From Mytilus californianus (lineage: Eukaryota; Mollusca; Bivalvia; Mytilida; Mytilidae): 64,000 nucleotides of DNA. Location of the stretch: the NCBI RefSeq assembly GCF_021869535.1, contig NW_026262690.1, positions 90,379,995-90,443,994 on the forward strand, given 5' to 3'. Below the pieces are notes generated by a model that ran no database searches, was not told the DNA's origin, and saw nothing but the letters and a program-made list of their open reading frames with translations. Below are positions 22,676-36,300 of this stretch, piece by piece. The stretch's first letter is position 1; the number at the start of each line of letters is the position of its first letter. The translations under genes were made by a program, and so were the position numbers.

Positions 22676-23850
22676 GGGGGTGGATCCAGAACCTCGATGT
22701 CTTGGATGGGGGGGGGGGGGGCACCATGAAACAAAAATTAGATATTTGTTTAGAGATGTATAAATATGCAAGTGCGGGTGGTAATGGACCAATGGTTGTG
22801 GTGCCCACTGGTGGGGTGTCAGATCAGCGTTTCTATATCTTTTAATTTTTTCACCATTTCACTGTATTCTTTATTCTTTGATCTCTATTATATTCGTCCT
22901 AAACATGCATGAAATATTTGCCACTGGACATTAAGCAACCAACAATCAATCAATCTATTCTTTTTATTTCATCATCTCTTTATTCTGTTATCTCAGTACA
23001 GCTTTTGGTCCCGCTCCTAATCTAACTTTGTTGCCCATTATTCTCTTATATGTAAACCCCTTCATATCCTCATAAATGGTGACCCATTCATAGCCTCATA
23101 CATGGCAATTGAAACAAGACAAATATTCATATATTAATTTACTGTATGCTTGGACTAATAGATAAAAGTCCCAGATTATGTTATAAAGTAGATATTATAT
23201 TAATACAATAGCATTTTATTGATGATTAATACAATGCCAATTCATTTTTTTTTAAAAGGGGGGAGGCTTTTTTAAAACAAATTGTTGGTTGCCTTTGAAA
23301 ACAAGAGGGATAGGAAATACGACATTCAGGTAAATAAATCTCGTATGATATTGAAAAAAAAATATTTTGTTGTTGAAGAAAGCCACATAAAAGACAGTTT
23401 CGAGAAAAAAAAATCATTGAATTTCATAAGAAATGGTAATGTGAGTATTCTGTTATGAAGACATATCCCATATACCAACATTCTTGACACTAAACATCTA
23501 TTTGTACCTATCTTTAAATCTTAATCTGTAATATTGTATTAAAAACCAATAAAAATATTCGTACTTTTCCAATCAACATGTACACGTAGTTTACATAAAA
23601 GCTTTTGCAAAGAGACATTACACACAGGTATCAATATTTACACACCCACTGATAAGTTGTCATAAATCACGCATGTTGAAGGTTGTGTTAATTAACGGCC
23701 TGTTTGAGAAGTTAAATGAAGCTGTGATTAATTTCCGCTCTAGATAAGCAGATTCATTAGCAATAAAATTATGTTAGAAATTTTTTTGGTGATCGGGACT
23801 GGGGGGGGGGGGGCACGTTCCCCCTGTGCCCCCGGTAAATCCGCCACTGC
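22676..23850. mobile_element. Possible element with ggtggatcc / ggatttaccgg ends and poly-G
   Basis: Right end (reverse complement) reads agtggcggatttaccggggg followed by a G run (23801-23813); left end reads gggtggatccagaacctc followed by a G run (22708-22721). The ends resemble each other as weak inverted repeats. It could be a ~1.2-kb element or two fragments. Confidence 0.35.
22880..22950 (+). repeat. SINE 3' end with (AATC)n tail
   Basis: gaaatatttgccactggaca followed by ttaagcaacc and aatcaatcaatc is a SINE tail I recall as common in molluscs. No 5' tRNA-like head is seen. Confidence 0.55.
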
Positions 23851-23977
23851 GATCCATTGACTATCAAATGAACTTGGCGTTCACAATACCGGGATACAAT
23901 TGAGTACCAGTTTTGTTGTTCACATTTGAGTGATACAATCATGATGTTATGATGAATATTTCAGTATGACTTAATAC

Positions 23978-24578
23978 TTTTAAGGTGGCTGGTGTGTCTT
24001 CCTCCATCTTAGATTTTGAAGTAGCAGATAACAATCGGTCTAGATCTTTAATGAAATGTTCAAATTTTGAAATAGTATGTAATTCATGTGTAAGAATTTT
24101 CATGTTAATATAGAAAATTATGTGTTTTATCATATTTACGGCTGTATTTTCTAAAAAACACAATATTTTGTTTGATCTATTTTTTTTCTCAACCTTGCCA
24201 CATAAGGGGAGATAACTCAGGTAAAGTAATTTTTATAATAGAAAGTCTTGTGAATTTACCTATTTTAATATGTAGCAAGAAAACAATTCCGGTGACCCCA
24301 TTTTTTCTTTCCGTATCTGAAAGCATGTAAGAAGAGCTATCTTCTCACATTTTATCTTAAAATTTTATGGTGGAGTTTTCTTTTTATCACACAAAATTGG
24401 ATTTTCCATGCATAATCTATACAAAATCTGACAATTTTGCACAACCTGTAGCGTGAAAAAAAGTCCGGTGACCCTTACTTTTTATTATATTTTGGGAAAA
24501 AAGCATGATAAAAACTACATTTTGACAAATTTAAAAAAAATCTATGGATTTTAATTAAGAACCCCCATCCACCTTAAA
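23978..24578. mobile_element. TTAA-flanked MITE (piggyBac-like target)
   Basis: Ends ttaaggtggctggtg (left) and catccaccttaa (right) are inverted and both bounded by TTAA. The interior has two copies of gaaaa-aattccggtgaccc-type blocks (24280, 24460) and a gggagataactc block. About 600 bp, non-coding. Confidence 0.6.
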
Positions 24579-24589
24579 AAAAGTTATCT

Positions 24590-25320
24590 TCTTCTTCTTC
24601 CGAATACGGGAGTAGACTCCTAGGTCGGAGTGTAAAACTTCCCGGAACTTGTGTGCTATGTACATATGGACTTAATTTAAAAATAATATGACAAAGAAAA
24701 ATCATTAACAATAACATATATACATTATGTACAGTGGCTTTGTAGTTTAATAAGTTGTTGTGGATCCTTCAAATGTTAGAGTGGATATGCCACTTTTGAA
24801 GGATTCCAGGGTGTCAGACATACCTATTGCTTCAGGTAGTGAGTTCCAGTCCGAAATAGTGCGAGGATAAAAAGGAAATTTATAGAAATCTTTATTTGTT
24901 GATATTTGCCTAAATTTATGTTTCCCCCTAGTACGTCTATCAGATATTGTTAAATTGTCCTTAGGAACTTCCACTAACCCCCAATTTATTTTATATAGCA
25001 TAGTTAATCTAGCTTTTTTCCTTCTTATTTCTAAATTTTCCCATTCCAATGATTTAATTAAATTTGAAACTGCTCCAGGTGATCTGTCTTTATAATCATT
25101 GAAGACAAACCTGGCTGCCTTACGCTGTACCTGCTCAACCTGAGTGATGTGTTGCTTTTTGTACGGATCCCATACAGGGGAAGAGTATTCGACGACTGGA
25201 CGGACAAGTGATGTGTACGTAAGGTTTTTAATAGAATGTAAAATTATACAGTACTGTTCTAGTGTTTTGTCAATTATGTTTTGTAATTTTATTGTGTTTA
25301 CATATTCTTGTATTTAAACA
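24590..25320 (-). pseudogene. 5'-truncated non-LTR retrotransposon (RT C-terminus and 3' tail)
   Basis: Minus-strand frame reads LTYTSLVRPVVEYSSPVWDP, VEQVQRKAARFVFNDYKDRS, MEWENLEIRRKKARLTMLYK and YPRTISDWNSLPE, the typical C-terminus of Jockey/CR1/RTE-like reverse transcriptases. The frame ends at 24747. The short 3' UTR (ggtcctag..., 'gaatacgg') ends in a (GAA)n tail at 24588-24602. The sequence starts abruptly at ~25320, as expected for incomplete reverse transcription. Coding frame nearly intact over the last ~190 codons. Confidence 0.8.
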
Positions 25321-26929
25321 AACAAACAAAAACAACATATGTCGAACTCAGTCCTCTTAGTGGTTGCACTATTATCATGATTGTTATTCTGAGAAAGCAA
25401 TTATAACACTAATATCAATATCAATTAATTCACTGATTATAAATAAATTATTAATTATACATTTGAATGTGTATATATATATAAAAAGAAATTGCCATTA
25501 ATGTCAGTTCCAGTTGTTCTTTTAATTTGGGTTTTTCTGTTCCAATCCCATGTTCTTTTAAAAGATCACAACAAGTATGTCTATATGGTCACACATTTTG
25601 TTCTCGTAATGTCTTCTTGTCTAGTTGGATAAATCTCCCACACCACACCCCTAGATACGATTAAGTAACACATCACGCAAAAAAAAAAATATTCTCATTA
25701 AGCATAGGTCTGGTTTTAAATGTATATTTCTTACAAATGAGCAAATTTTCCTAGTTTTTAAATGTAGTTGATTTTCTTGCCATCGAGTGAACGATTACCT
25801 AAAAATTCAAATTCTTTATTTTCCTAATCACATGGCCCTTTCGGGCATAACAAATTTTGACACGTTCATTCACACTTTCATAGAACTCTTTTTTCACTCC
25901 TCTCTGATTAGGTTAATTAGGGACAACACAATAAAACATAAAAGTCATCATAACATCACTTGCGTGGAAGAGAGGCCAACCTTGTTGGAGAAAGAGAAAT
26001 AACTCTAGATCTTATATTTATCATTAACACCTTTACAAAGTAGAGGATGGTTAAAAACCAGTATTGAAATGTGCGGTATTTTTTTCTTTCAGCAAAATTA
26101 AATTAAAAAAAAATCAACCATTAGGGACAAAAATGTATCGTCTTCGTTTTATCAATACCCATATAAACAGGTTGGTTGTACCGAGAAAATTTGTATTGGA
26201 AAATTGGTTATTGATATGGGATAATAAAGTTCTTGTCCTTTGGTTACAATATTTTGAGGGCACGGGAGTAAAAAAATACCTCGTCCTCTACTTGGTTTAT
26301 GCATAGTTTATACATCTATGGTTTATGTTACAATGTTCAAGTATACAAGTTCGGGTTTTTCATTGGGTTTACATTCTTCCGTTGTATCGAGACAATTTTA
26401 AGTCTAAGTATGTTTTTTGTTTGATTTTTTAAATATTGAAAATAATTTTAAATCCCGACTGAATTTCAAATCCTTAATCGCATTTTTTTTTGGATTGAAA
26501 AAAAAACACCGAACAAAAAACGACTGTACATTTCCCCCAAATGATGAACAACTACGTTTGGTTACATGTAGTTGCTTACATCCAATTTATTTGGTCTGTG
26601 GTGGATTATTGTCTCATTTTATATGACATCTCCTAATTCTTATACTAAAGTAACATTTATGTAACACAGTTTGTGTTTCTGTCCCAGTGATACATGTATG
26701 TACATTGGAAAGGTTTGTACATGAACATTCACTGCTTAAGTAAAAAACGTTCGCCCGAATTCAGATGTGAATCCAGGATTTTGAAAAGGGGGCAAACTAG
26801 ACAACGCTAGGCCTTGTGGAACAACATCTTCATCTAGTCTCTTCATGCCAACAAAGGCTCTAACTCATTTGCAAAGTCTAAATTGATCATATACATCAAT
26901 TCGTCTCAAATTTAGCCCAACAATTCGTT

Positions 26930-27052
26930 CGCAAATTTTTGTTCTTCCCTCAGCGGGATTTGAACCCTAGCTTCTGTGACATCGTGGCAACTCCGCCTGT
27001 ACTGTGTCCAACGCCCTAGACCACTCGACCAACTAGGCTATATAAACTATAG
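26930..27052 (-). repeat. tRNA-derived SINE head
   Basis: On the minus strand, tagttggtcgagtgg (A box) and ggttcaaatcccgc (B box) are spaced with an enlarged middle, then gagggaagaacaaaa. Too irregular for a functional tRNA. The tail probably runs on to ~26750. Confidence 0.6.
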
Positions 27053-27284
27053 CTTTCCATAGTCGAGTAATGCCTTTTCCCGTCGACTTTATCTAGGGCT
27101 GTAACACAGTGCATGATGTATAATGGAAAGTAGGATGGTATATCTTTCAGATCATCTATGTTTGGGCTGTTGTAAAGGATGATAATATAATTACCATGCC
27201 GTCACATCAAATTATGATTTTATTTGTATATATAAATATATGTATGATATATGAGGTGTCTAGAAAATCAACCTAACAATGTGA

Positions 27285-27440
27285 GAGCAGATCTTTTTCT
27301 TTACTTCCTCCCCGAGCGGGGCTGGAACCTGTACTTTTCACTTCTCACGTCTACGACAACACCGCCTAGCATTGCGCAGACACCTTATCCCCTCCTCTAA
27401 CTACAGCTGATACTTTATCAGCTTTCGTTTCGGGAGGTGT
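27285..27440 (-). repeat. Second tRNA-derived SINE head
   Basis: Minus strand: ggggataaggtgtctgcg (A-box side) and caggttccagccccgctcgg (B box), followed by ggaggaagtaaagaaaaag. Same orientation and head structure as the SINE ~330 bp to the left, but different in sequence. Confidence 0.55.
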
Positions 27441-27551
27441 TACCTTCTCGTAGGTATTAAACAAAGACATGCAATCACAGTACATGAAGTATTTTAAAGT
27501 GTACAGGCATGATCATCTACTCATCTGTTCAGTATAATTACAGGATGCTAT

Positions 27552-27560
<9 letters not shown>

Positions 27561-27590
<30 letters not shown>
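27561..27590. repeat. (GA)n microsatellite
   Basis: About 15 GA units. From 27600 to 29100 I see only AT-rich sequence without a gene or clear repeat. Confidence 0.9.
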
Positions 27591-27591
<1 letters not shown>

Positions 27592-29113
27592 CAATATAAA
27601 ACATTCTTTTAAAATTCTGCCATCTCACTCACAAACTTTAAACAGCAAAAATCATAAGCAATGTAGGATCTACTAAAAACGCTCAAAACCCTTATTATGA
27701 ATGAAGGCTATATAGGGAAATATAAAACCAATCATAAATAGCTTGATGAGACAACCAAACTGTCTTAGGAAGTCGGAATGAGAGTGTATAAAGATTAAAA
27801 ATATATTATTTGATGGACTAATAAACGTTAAAAGTCTTGTATTGTAACTTATTTCATTAAAACAGTGTGATATATATGTACTGAAACAATATTTATTGTT
27901 TTACAAAAAAAGATTATTATCTCTAAATAGAATAGAAAATAACACCATCTGATGAAAAATGAATGATTTTGTATGATATAATCTTAATTAAATCAATATT
28001 AATGAACTAATATGATAGCAATCTGCTGCAACAAAACAACACGAAATTATCCAGAAATACATTGATTAAATTTATATATAAACACATTCTCAGTAAGGGG
28101 CATTGCATAAACAAGTTGTTTTTAGTTTTCCAGAAAGGTACTTTTATAAGAAAATATAAATTTATTTAAATGAGTTATCTTAAATTGCAACGGAAGTCTG
28201 GACTATATTCTTATGGTTCTAATGGTGTCTGTTGTAAAGTGTGTTTTTTTTTTCCTGATAGGCGACCAATACATTCGCCCTGTCTTATAATAAAACATAA
28301 GGAATGCACTAAATGTCTTATATCTCGAACCATAATAGATAGAGAATATCCTCTGAGAGTCAAACATGCTAAAGGCCAATATCTACCTATTGCTTCTTTC
28401 AAATGATAGGAAGAAATGCCCTTACATAAAGATTTTTGACATTTTTGTTTTGTTTTTGCCTTATATCATGCACACTATAATCGATAGGTAAAGCTTTAAA
28501 CAGCCAAAAATTGTTAAAAATCGAAATCTTCAAAAACGATAATATGACCGAATCAATAAACTAACTCCTTATAGTGGTAATTGTCCTTTAATAAAGACTT
28601 TTACCATTTTTTTGCTTATCTTGAAAAGTATAATATACAGACAGAAGCTGTAAATAACAAAATTGACCGGTAAGACTAGATATATAAAAAGCTAGTATAA
28701 CTGAAACCATCGATTGATTAAAAAGAGTTATTATTGTCCTCTGATGACGATTATCTTGAAACCAGTAATGGATATTGAAAAACTGTAATAGTTAAAATTA
28801 AAACAAGCAAATTGAGATCTACAAGCAATTTCATTAGTCTTTGGTATTGTGATGACTACATAGTGTGACAAAGGCCATTTAAAACAAAGACATAATATAC
28901 CACCCCCTTTTTCCCCCGATACAAATGGTATGCTCTCAGATAAAATGTTATGTTCGAGAAGAAACGTAATAATTTGTTTCTAAAACATATTGATGCGTAA
29001 AAAGTAAAAATTAATATCCAATTGCCATATTTTTGAGTGATTTATGGTCTTAAGAGCCACTTGTTTGTATAACAATTTTACTTTCTTATATCATAACAGA
29101 AAAAAAAATCATA

Positions 29114-30031
29114 CCTAAAATCAGGCATGGGGCGAATTACATTGCAATGTAATGCATTATATTACAATTACTTTGACCAAACCATGCATTATATTACAAT
29201 TACAATTACATGCATTTATCAAAGTAATGCATTATATTACAATTACTTTTGCAAAGTAATGCCTTGAATTACACATTACATTTGAAAATTTTATGAAGTG
29301 AATAGAAAAATTAAACATCTTGAAAAACAACTAGAAGTCACAAAAGATTCTAGCATATGCAGCAACTGTTCCATGAATTGAATATAAGTATACATGTAAA
29401 AAGTCTATTTAATTCAGCTTTTACAATTTTAATTTAATGTTGACTTTACTTTTATAAATATATTCTTTGTTGTTTTTTTTTTTATTTTAAACGAAATATT
29501 TAATTACTGTGAATTACTTCCCTAATTATAAAATAAACATAGACCTTAATTAATGAACAATTGTCTAAATGGTGAAAATATTGATTGTAAAACAAACTAA
29601 TTAGTGTTTTATAACAAAGTTTAATTATCTTTTATTTGAGCAAGACAAGATATTCTTTGATCTTATGACAACAATACAGTTATGCTTTTCAAATATCAAT
29701 CTTTTTATGCAGGAAAATGTATGAAATAAGATAAAATAAAGAATATATTCTCATGATTAACATATTCCTAGTTAATCAAGAAATCTTAAATTTGGTTTAG
29801 TTAAAACTCCAACAATATGTTAAAGATGTGGTATGTGAAAAAAGTAATGACATGTAATGCCATGTAATGCATGAAATTACACAACTTTTTGCTAAAGTAA
29901 TGCATTATATTACAATTACATGTAATGCACAAATTGCTGCATTACACATTACATGCAATTACTTGGAAAAATGTAATGCATTACCATGCATTACAATTAC
30001 AAATTTGCATTACCCAATGCCTGCCTAAAAT
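29114..30031. mobile_element. hAT-like non-autonomous element with 8-bp target duplication
   Basis: Element 29122-30023 (902 bp) with inverted ends caggcatggggcgaattac and (reverse complement of the right end) caggcattgggtaatgc. It is flanked by perfect 8-bp direct repeats cctaaaat at 29114-29121 and 30024-30031. CAG-type ends and an 8-bp duplication are hallmarks of hAT. The subterminal regions hold many copies of atgcattatattacaattac in both orientations. No transposase. Confidence 0.85.
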
Positions 30032-30904
30032 ACAACATTGCCTTGCGGTCATAAAAATTTCGAGTACGATTATCAAACTCAGACTCAAAATTTAACCAAT
30101 CAACATATTGAATTTGTTGTTTCGAGGAGCCATAGGGTCTCAAAGTCAACCTTAGTTCTACTATGCACAAAAATCTAAATTCATCAATGAAAATTTAAGA
30201 AAGGTATGGTGTAAATCACGCCAGTATGGAAGCGTTTTAAACTATTTCAGTTTAAATAATTGGATATTTATTTTGCATTTAAAGAAATTTAAGGAGCATG
30301 TGTGTTTTTAAAATTGGTGAGGAATGTTGAATAATGTGAAATGAAAAAGATTGACAAAGAAAAAATCAAATAAAGAAAAATCAGAACCGATTTTCAGTTG
30401 TAGTGGAACTAATGTTGTTACTGACATTTATGTCACATATGGAACAGTATATGCCTACACTTCCGAAGCACCTCAGACCAACCCGATCTTTTTCTTTCAG
30501 GTTCTAGTTGCTCAGTCTTTAGTTTTCTATGTTGTATATTCGGTTCCTTTGTTTGTTTTTTGGTAGTTTTTATTATTATACCCAACCTACGATAGAAAGG
30601 TATTTTACGTTTTCTATTCGGTGGAGGCGTTCATTCCTTCTAAAGCCCCGGTTAAGTTTAACATTTTGATTTGCATAGTTTATCATACAATTGTGGTAAT
30701 ATTACTTTTAACCCTAAAGTACCCATATTCATTATGATGCAAAATTTAAAAAAAAATATAACACATTAGTGTTTAAATTCAGATACTAATATGACGTTCT
30801 TCAAACGCTTTGAGTACACACCCGTGGAAAAATTCGAATATATTCATATGTCAGCTGATAGGCAACGCCATGATTTGTTTGGGCTGTTCCAATCCTACTT
30901 CCAC

Positions 30905-31195
30905 GTCATATATAGATATAAGAAGATGTGGTATGAGTGCCAATGAGACAACTCTCCATCCAAGTAAAAATTTATAAAAGTAAACCATTATAGGTCACAG
31001 TACGGTCTTCAACACGGAGCCTTGGCTCACACCGAACAGTAAGCTATAAAGGGCCCCAAAAAATTACTAGTGTAAAACCATTCAAACGGGAAAACCAACG
31101 GTCTAATCTATATAAAAAACGAGAAACGAGAAACACTTATGAACCACATCAACAAACGACAACTACTGAACATCAGATTCCTGACTTAGGACAGA
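30905..31195 (-). repeat. Repeat family B, intergenic copy
   Basis: Starts agaagatgtggtatgagtgc, then caatgagacaactctccatc, taggtcacagtacggtcttc and caacaaacgacaactactga. It is the best preserved family B copy besides 2752-3075. Confidence 0.7.
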
Positions 31196-31489
31196 ATGAA
31201 TGATTTACCTCACGTCAGATAGTGTAAATGACATCATTGAACGATGACGCAAGAATGTAAGGATTTTACGGGAAAATGCACGAATGGGAAACTGAAAGTC
31301 GTCAAAACATGAATATATAAACAAACGAAGGTAAGAATTTGTATAATGTCCATATCTTCTCAAATGAAAGTAAGATAGTCAATTAAAATTGAAATACGTC
31401 AATATTAATAGTGTGTTCAATTACGAGAACAGCAAGCATTCGATCCAAAAGAACTGCTGTCTTTGTCCTACTAGAATAGATATAATTCA

Positions 31490-31615
31490 TGGGGCTTGAA
31501 TTTATATTGATTTTGCCACGGGTTGGCCCTTTATGCTGATATTTTATCCCTTGCTGTCGCTCGTGGTAAAATATTTAGCATAAAGGGCCAACAAGCCTAC
31601 TTGAATTATTTCTTA
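31490..31615. mobile_element. Short hairpin MITE
   Basis: Arms ggttggccctttatgctgat...attttatcc (31521-31550) and ggtaaaatatttagcataaa...gggccaac (31565-31592) are inverted around a ~12-bp loop. Otherwise 31200-33240 is AT-rich with no gene seen, apart from a two-copy ~54-bp duplication at 32238-32345 (gttgtgccaaatctagctac). Confidence 0.65.
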
Positions 31616-33252
31616 ATTTTACAGTTCATTCTAATCCAGTTGTAAAACTCATCAACGATTCCGGGCTTATGATTTAGCTAGACGTGTATTCAATCATTAA
31701 AAGACATACTATTGGCAACAAAAAGTGTAAAAAAAGTACTGAACTCCAAACAAATAAAAAAAAAGGGAGGTCCAAATAAACTGACAAAATCAAACGCTAT
31801 CAATCAACGGAACGAGTGAAAAACATCTGCCATATTCTTGTATTGGTACAGACATTTTTCAAAGAAAATGGTGGTTTAAAACTGATTTTAACAACATAAA
31901 GTTCAATTTGAAGAGGCCTGAAAACCAAAGTTAAAAAAAGATGTGCCGAATCTTACTTAGGCCATCCTCTTCAGTAGAAAATCACAAGTGATCAGAGTAC
32001 TAGTAATTCAACATTTTTAAACAGATGATTTAAAAAAATACTGAATCAATAATATTTTAGAAATGCAGACTACTTGCCTGGTGATACCAATTCATTGGCA
32101 TCGACCTAGTGTTTGTCAAAGATACCAGGCTTAGAATTTAGTATGCCAGATGTGAGTTACATTAGACAAACCAGTGGCATTCAAAACTAATTGTTTAAAG
32201 GCCAGAAATCAAATACAAAATTTAAGATTATTGAAAAAAAATCATAAATGTTGTGCCAAATCTAGCTACGACCACCTTGCCTGAGGTTAGAAAAATCATA
32301 AAAGTTGTGCCAAATCTAGCTACGACCATCTATACCTGAGGTAAGAAAAATCTTAGTGTTTCAAATAAATCTCTATTTTATAAACATGCTGTAAATTTAA
32401 GAAAATAACCATATCAATGATATTTCATGTCAGAACAGATTAAAATTCCGAATAGAACTATTTGATATGACTGCTTACTTTCGTAGCATCAATATGTCGA
32501 GACCGATGATGTTAACAGTATCTATAAAGTCCATTCAAGCTTGCATTTGAAGAAATTGATAAGAAGTAGAACACAATTTATCGCCGAGTAAATATAACAA
32601 ATTTGGTACTCCTTTAAAAAGAGACAGAACAATCCAAAGGGAGAACCATAACTCATAAGCGTTAAAGCCTTAAATTCGTAATAATGATAATGAAATCATA
32701 AGCATGCAACGATAAAAGATGTATTAACAAAAAATACTGAACTCCAAGGTAAATTCAATAGAATGGAATTCTATGAAACCTGACTAAACCAAACGCTCAA
32801 CGATAACAACCAACGGAACTACTAAAACAACTATCATATTCAGGACTTGGGTCAGGTCTTTTCCGAAGATAACTGATGCTTTTCTTTTAATCATTAAATT
32901 TTTGAGAAAACCATTAAATAAATTGCCTTTTAAATAGTTTGAATAAAGAATTAATATCTAATTCATTAAGTAAATACATAATTTATTATGTTAGATTGAA
33001 CGCCAATTAACTTCATCAATAACAAAAGTCCCCTTGTTCGTTATTACAATATTTGTCTCAGCAATTTCACACATGACGCATTACACTGTACTATCAGTTG
33101 ATGAAGACAAACATTTGATATTTTTTTCATTATGTATTACACAATAAAATTAATTGATCAGAAGGTAAAGTGAGAGGATTCATGTTAAAATTTGTCAACA
33201 TTTGATTGGATAATCATGATATTTCTTATTTTGCCGCAACATTTCTATATAC

Positions 33253-33260
33253 TATATAAA
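33253..33260 (+). promoter_or_regulatory. TATA box of the lectin-like gene
   Basis: TATATAAA lies 78 bp upstream of the ATG at 33338, which leaves room for a start site near 33285 and a ~50-nt 5' UTR. No other gene start is nearby. Motif and position only. Confidence 0.55.
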
Positions 33261-33337
33261 CGGAAATTTTAACGTGTGCAACAAACTTACGTTTGCAAAA
33301 ATCAACGTTCAAAAATATATCAGCTACTTGGAGTGAA

Positions 33338-36300
33338 ATGAAGATTCAAGTTGTAGCCGCATTGCTCTGCTTAATAGTTTTTCTACATTCTGAAGGTAAG
33401 TTTTTAATTTGAAGGAAATAAAATCATGGGTTACAAAGATATTATTTTTAGTGACGTTAATACTTCTGAGAAGTATTAAAAAAGAGAGTCAAGATAAAAA
33501 TGACCGATATAGTTTCTATTCAGTCGACTTGACTTAATGTTAATTTTAAGGGACCTGTCTTTTATTAAAGACCGTATGATGCCCCATAGATGTATTTAGT
33601 ATGGTTATTACAGTCGGGTAATGCAATTTAAGCCCATTTTGTACTTTTTTCTTAAATTATTATTTTTTTTCAAAAAAAGAGTCTCAGACTTGATTCAATC
33701 CGAAAACAACCTATGGCGGGACATAAATAAAATATTTCACGACAGAACAGAGCTCCGATAATTCATGACGGAACAGAGATCAGAAATTCATGACGGGATA
33801 GAAATCAGATTCTTCATGACGGAACAGAGATCAGACAATTCATGACGGGATAGATATCAGACAATTCATGACTGGTTAGGGATCAGATAATTTATGACTG
33901 ACAGGACAGAGATCAGATAATTCATGACGGGACAAAGATCAGATAATTTCAGACGGGATAGAGATCAGATAATTTCAGACGGGATAGAGATCAGACAATT
34001 TATGTCTGGACAGAGATCAGATACTTTTTAACGAGATAGAGATCAGATAATTTATGACAGGACAGAGATAAGACAATTCATGACGGGATAGAGATCAGAT
34101 AATTTATAGCTGACAGGACAGAGATCAGATAATTTATGAGGGGACAAAGATCAGGTAATTTAAGACGGGCTAGAGATCAGACAATTTATGACGGGATAGA
34201 ATTCAGATAATTCATGAGGGGCAGAAATCAGACATTTGATGTCTTGACAGAGATAAATTAATTCATGATTAGACAGATCTCAGATTTAACTGAATTTTAT
34301 AATCTTTCTGTAAATTTTCCTATTTATATATGAAGCAAGAAAGCGAAAAGTCGGTCATATTTTTTTTTTTTTTTTTATTTTAAAGAAAAGTTCTGCTTTA
34401 AACAAATGAAACTTGCGTTTTATTTCAAAATTCAAATTAAATTTACTATTTTTTTCTTTGTGCTAACATAATAGCTTTCCCCTTTGTCTAGGTTTAGCAA
34501 CCCTGAAAGTTGAAAAAAAAGAAACTGTAGACAATACCAGTAAAAATAACTTAAGAAATAATATAATATTTTTTAAATAGTTTTATCTTTTAAAGGGACA
34601 TCAGCTACGATTTATTATACAAAAAAATAACATACATTTTGTTTTTGTTTCAAAAATTTATATAAACGGAATATTGAAAAAAGATTTCCCTATTAGTAGT
34701 CAAAATAAGCTCAAACACATCGCTTGTGTATTATTGATTTGTGTGTCAATAATATGTTAATGATACACCTCATTTGAATCTGTATTCATGCAAAATTTAA
34801 CTTTACCCTTAGCTGGAGATGGGTTACGCATGTGCTTAACGTGTTCAGTTATTAAAAAGAAAATAATATCAGCATTAAAAAATGAAACAAGGGAGCCACC
34901 GGGAAAAATAATTCCGTTGACTGATTCGGCCCATAAAAGTTCATTCATATACAGGTAAAACGATGACTTACATTTCTTTTAAAAATCTATGACATAAATT
35001 CCAACAGACCTAGAAAAATCGTACTTATACGACTGCACATGCTTGTCCGTCTATCTATATTCATGTTTTGATCGGTTCGAATGACCATTGGCAACTTCGG
35101 CGGTCATCTCCATGGTTATTTAGATGGCGTCTAGCCTAAATACACATGGAAAGCAGATACACTATAACAAGTCCATGTATTGGATATTTGTTTCTTTTGG
35201 ACATTTTGTAATTTTGATTTACGTTTTAGTATGTTGTAAATATATAATTATTTAAGTCAAATATGACAGCTAATGCCCTTTTAAGCCCTTCCTTCCATGT
35301 ATTATTATAGATTAACTGTTTACAAAACTTTTAATAATTTCGAAATGCTTAGGATTTTCTAACCCAGGATTAGATAACATTAGCTGTAATTCGGCATTTT
35401 GGGTTCTCAATGCTCTTTTATATCATACTTTATTTGAGCTTTTTATTTTTGTTGTTTCGAGCTTCACTGATGAGTCTTTTGAAGATGACACGTCCGTCTG
35501 TCGTACACAATTTTAAGCCTGGTATCTATGATTAGTTTATTTATCTGTAAAAATAAAGAGATGTCTTCCTTGTATTAGAACAAAAAAGTAATAATTACCA
35601 CCATGTTCAATATGTCTAATTTAAGTTAAGAATGTACCACTTTATGGAGACAATTGATTGCAGGACTGAAATCACTTTCAATGTCTCCTTTTTTTATTCT
35701 ACACAACCCTAAATCTTGAAGAAAAGAAACTGGAGACAATACCAGTAATAACAACTTTAGAAATAACTTGAAATCATTTAAATTTTGCCAATTTTTCTTT
35801 AATAGTTTTATCTTTCAAAGGGGCATTAGCTACGATTTCAACAACACATAAATACTTTGGGTTTTTGTTTCTTACTTTTATATAAGCGGAATATTGAAAC
35901 GTTATTTCGCTATTAGTAGTCACTTTGGTTCAATTTTGTCAAACTAAGTTTTGACTTTAAACGCTCTTCAACTTCGTACCGTATTTGGCATTTTAACTTT
36001 TATGATTCGATCGTCACTGAGTCTTTTGTAGACGAAATAATCATCTGGTGTACTTAATTTTAAGCCTGGTATTTATAATTTGTTAATTTACATGCAGAAT
36101 GTAAATAGTTGTAATTCTTTTACCAGAACAAAAAAGTAATAATTAACGTCATGTTTTGATTTAAGAATGTACCAATTTGTAGAGACTATTCATTGTAAGG
36201 ACTGAAATCACTTTCAATGTCTTTTTTATTTGCCAATTTATTTATTTTGAGCAATATATCATATTTTTATATAGGTAAACCCCAAGGCAAGGGTAAATGC

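Noticed and set aside
26930..27052. Functional tRNA gene
   Set aside because: A and B boxes are present but the spacing is too long and no cloverleaf or acceptor stem can be drawn; better read as a SINE.
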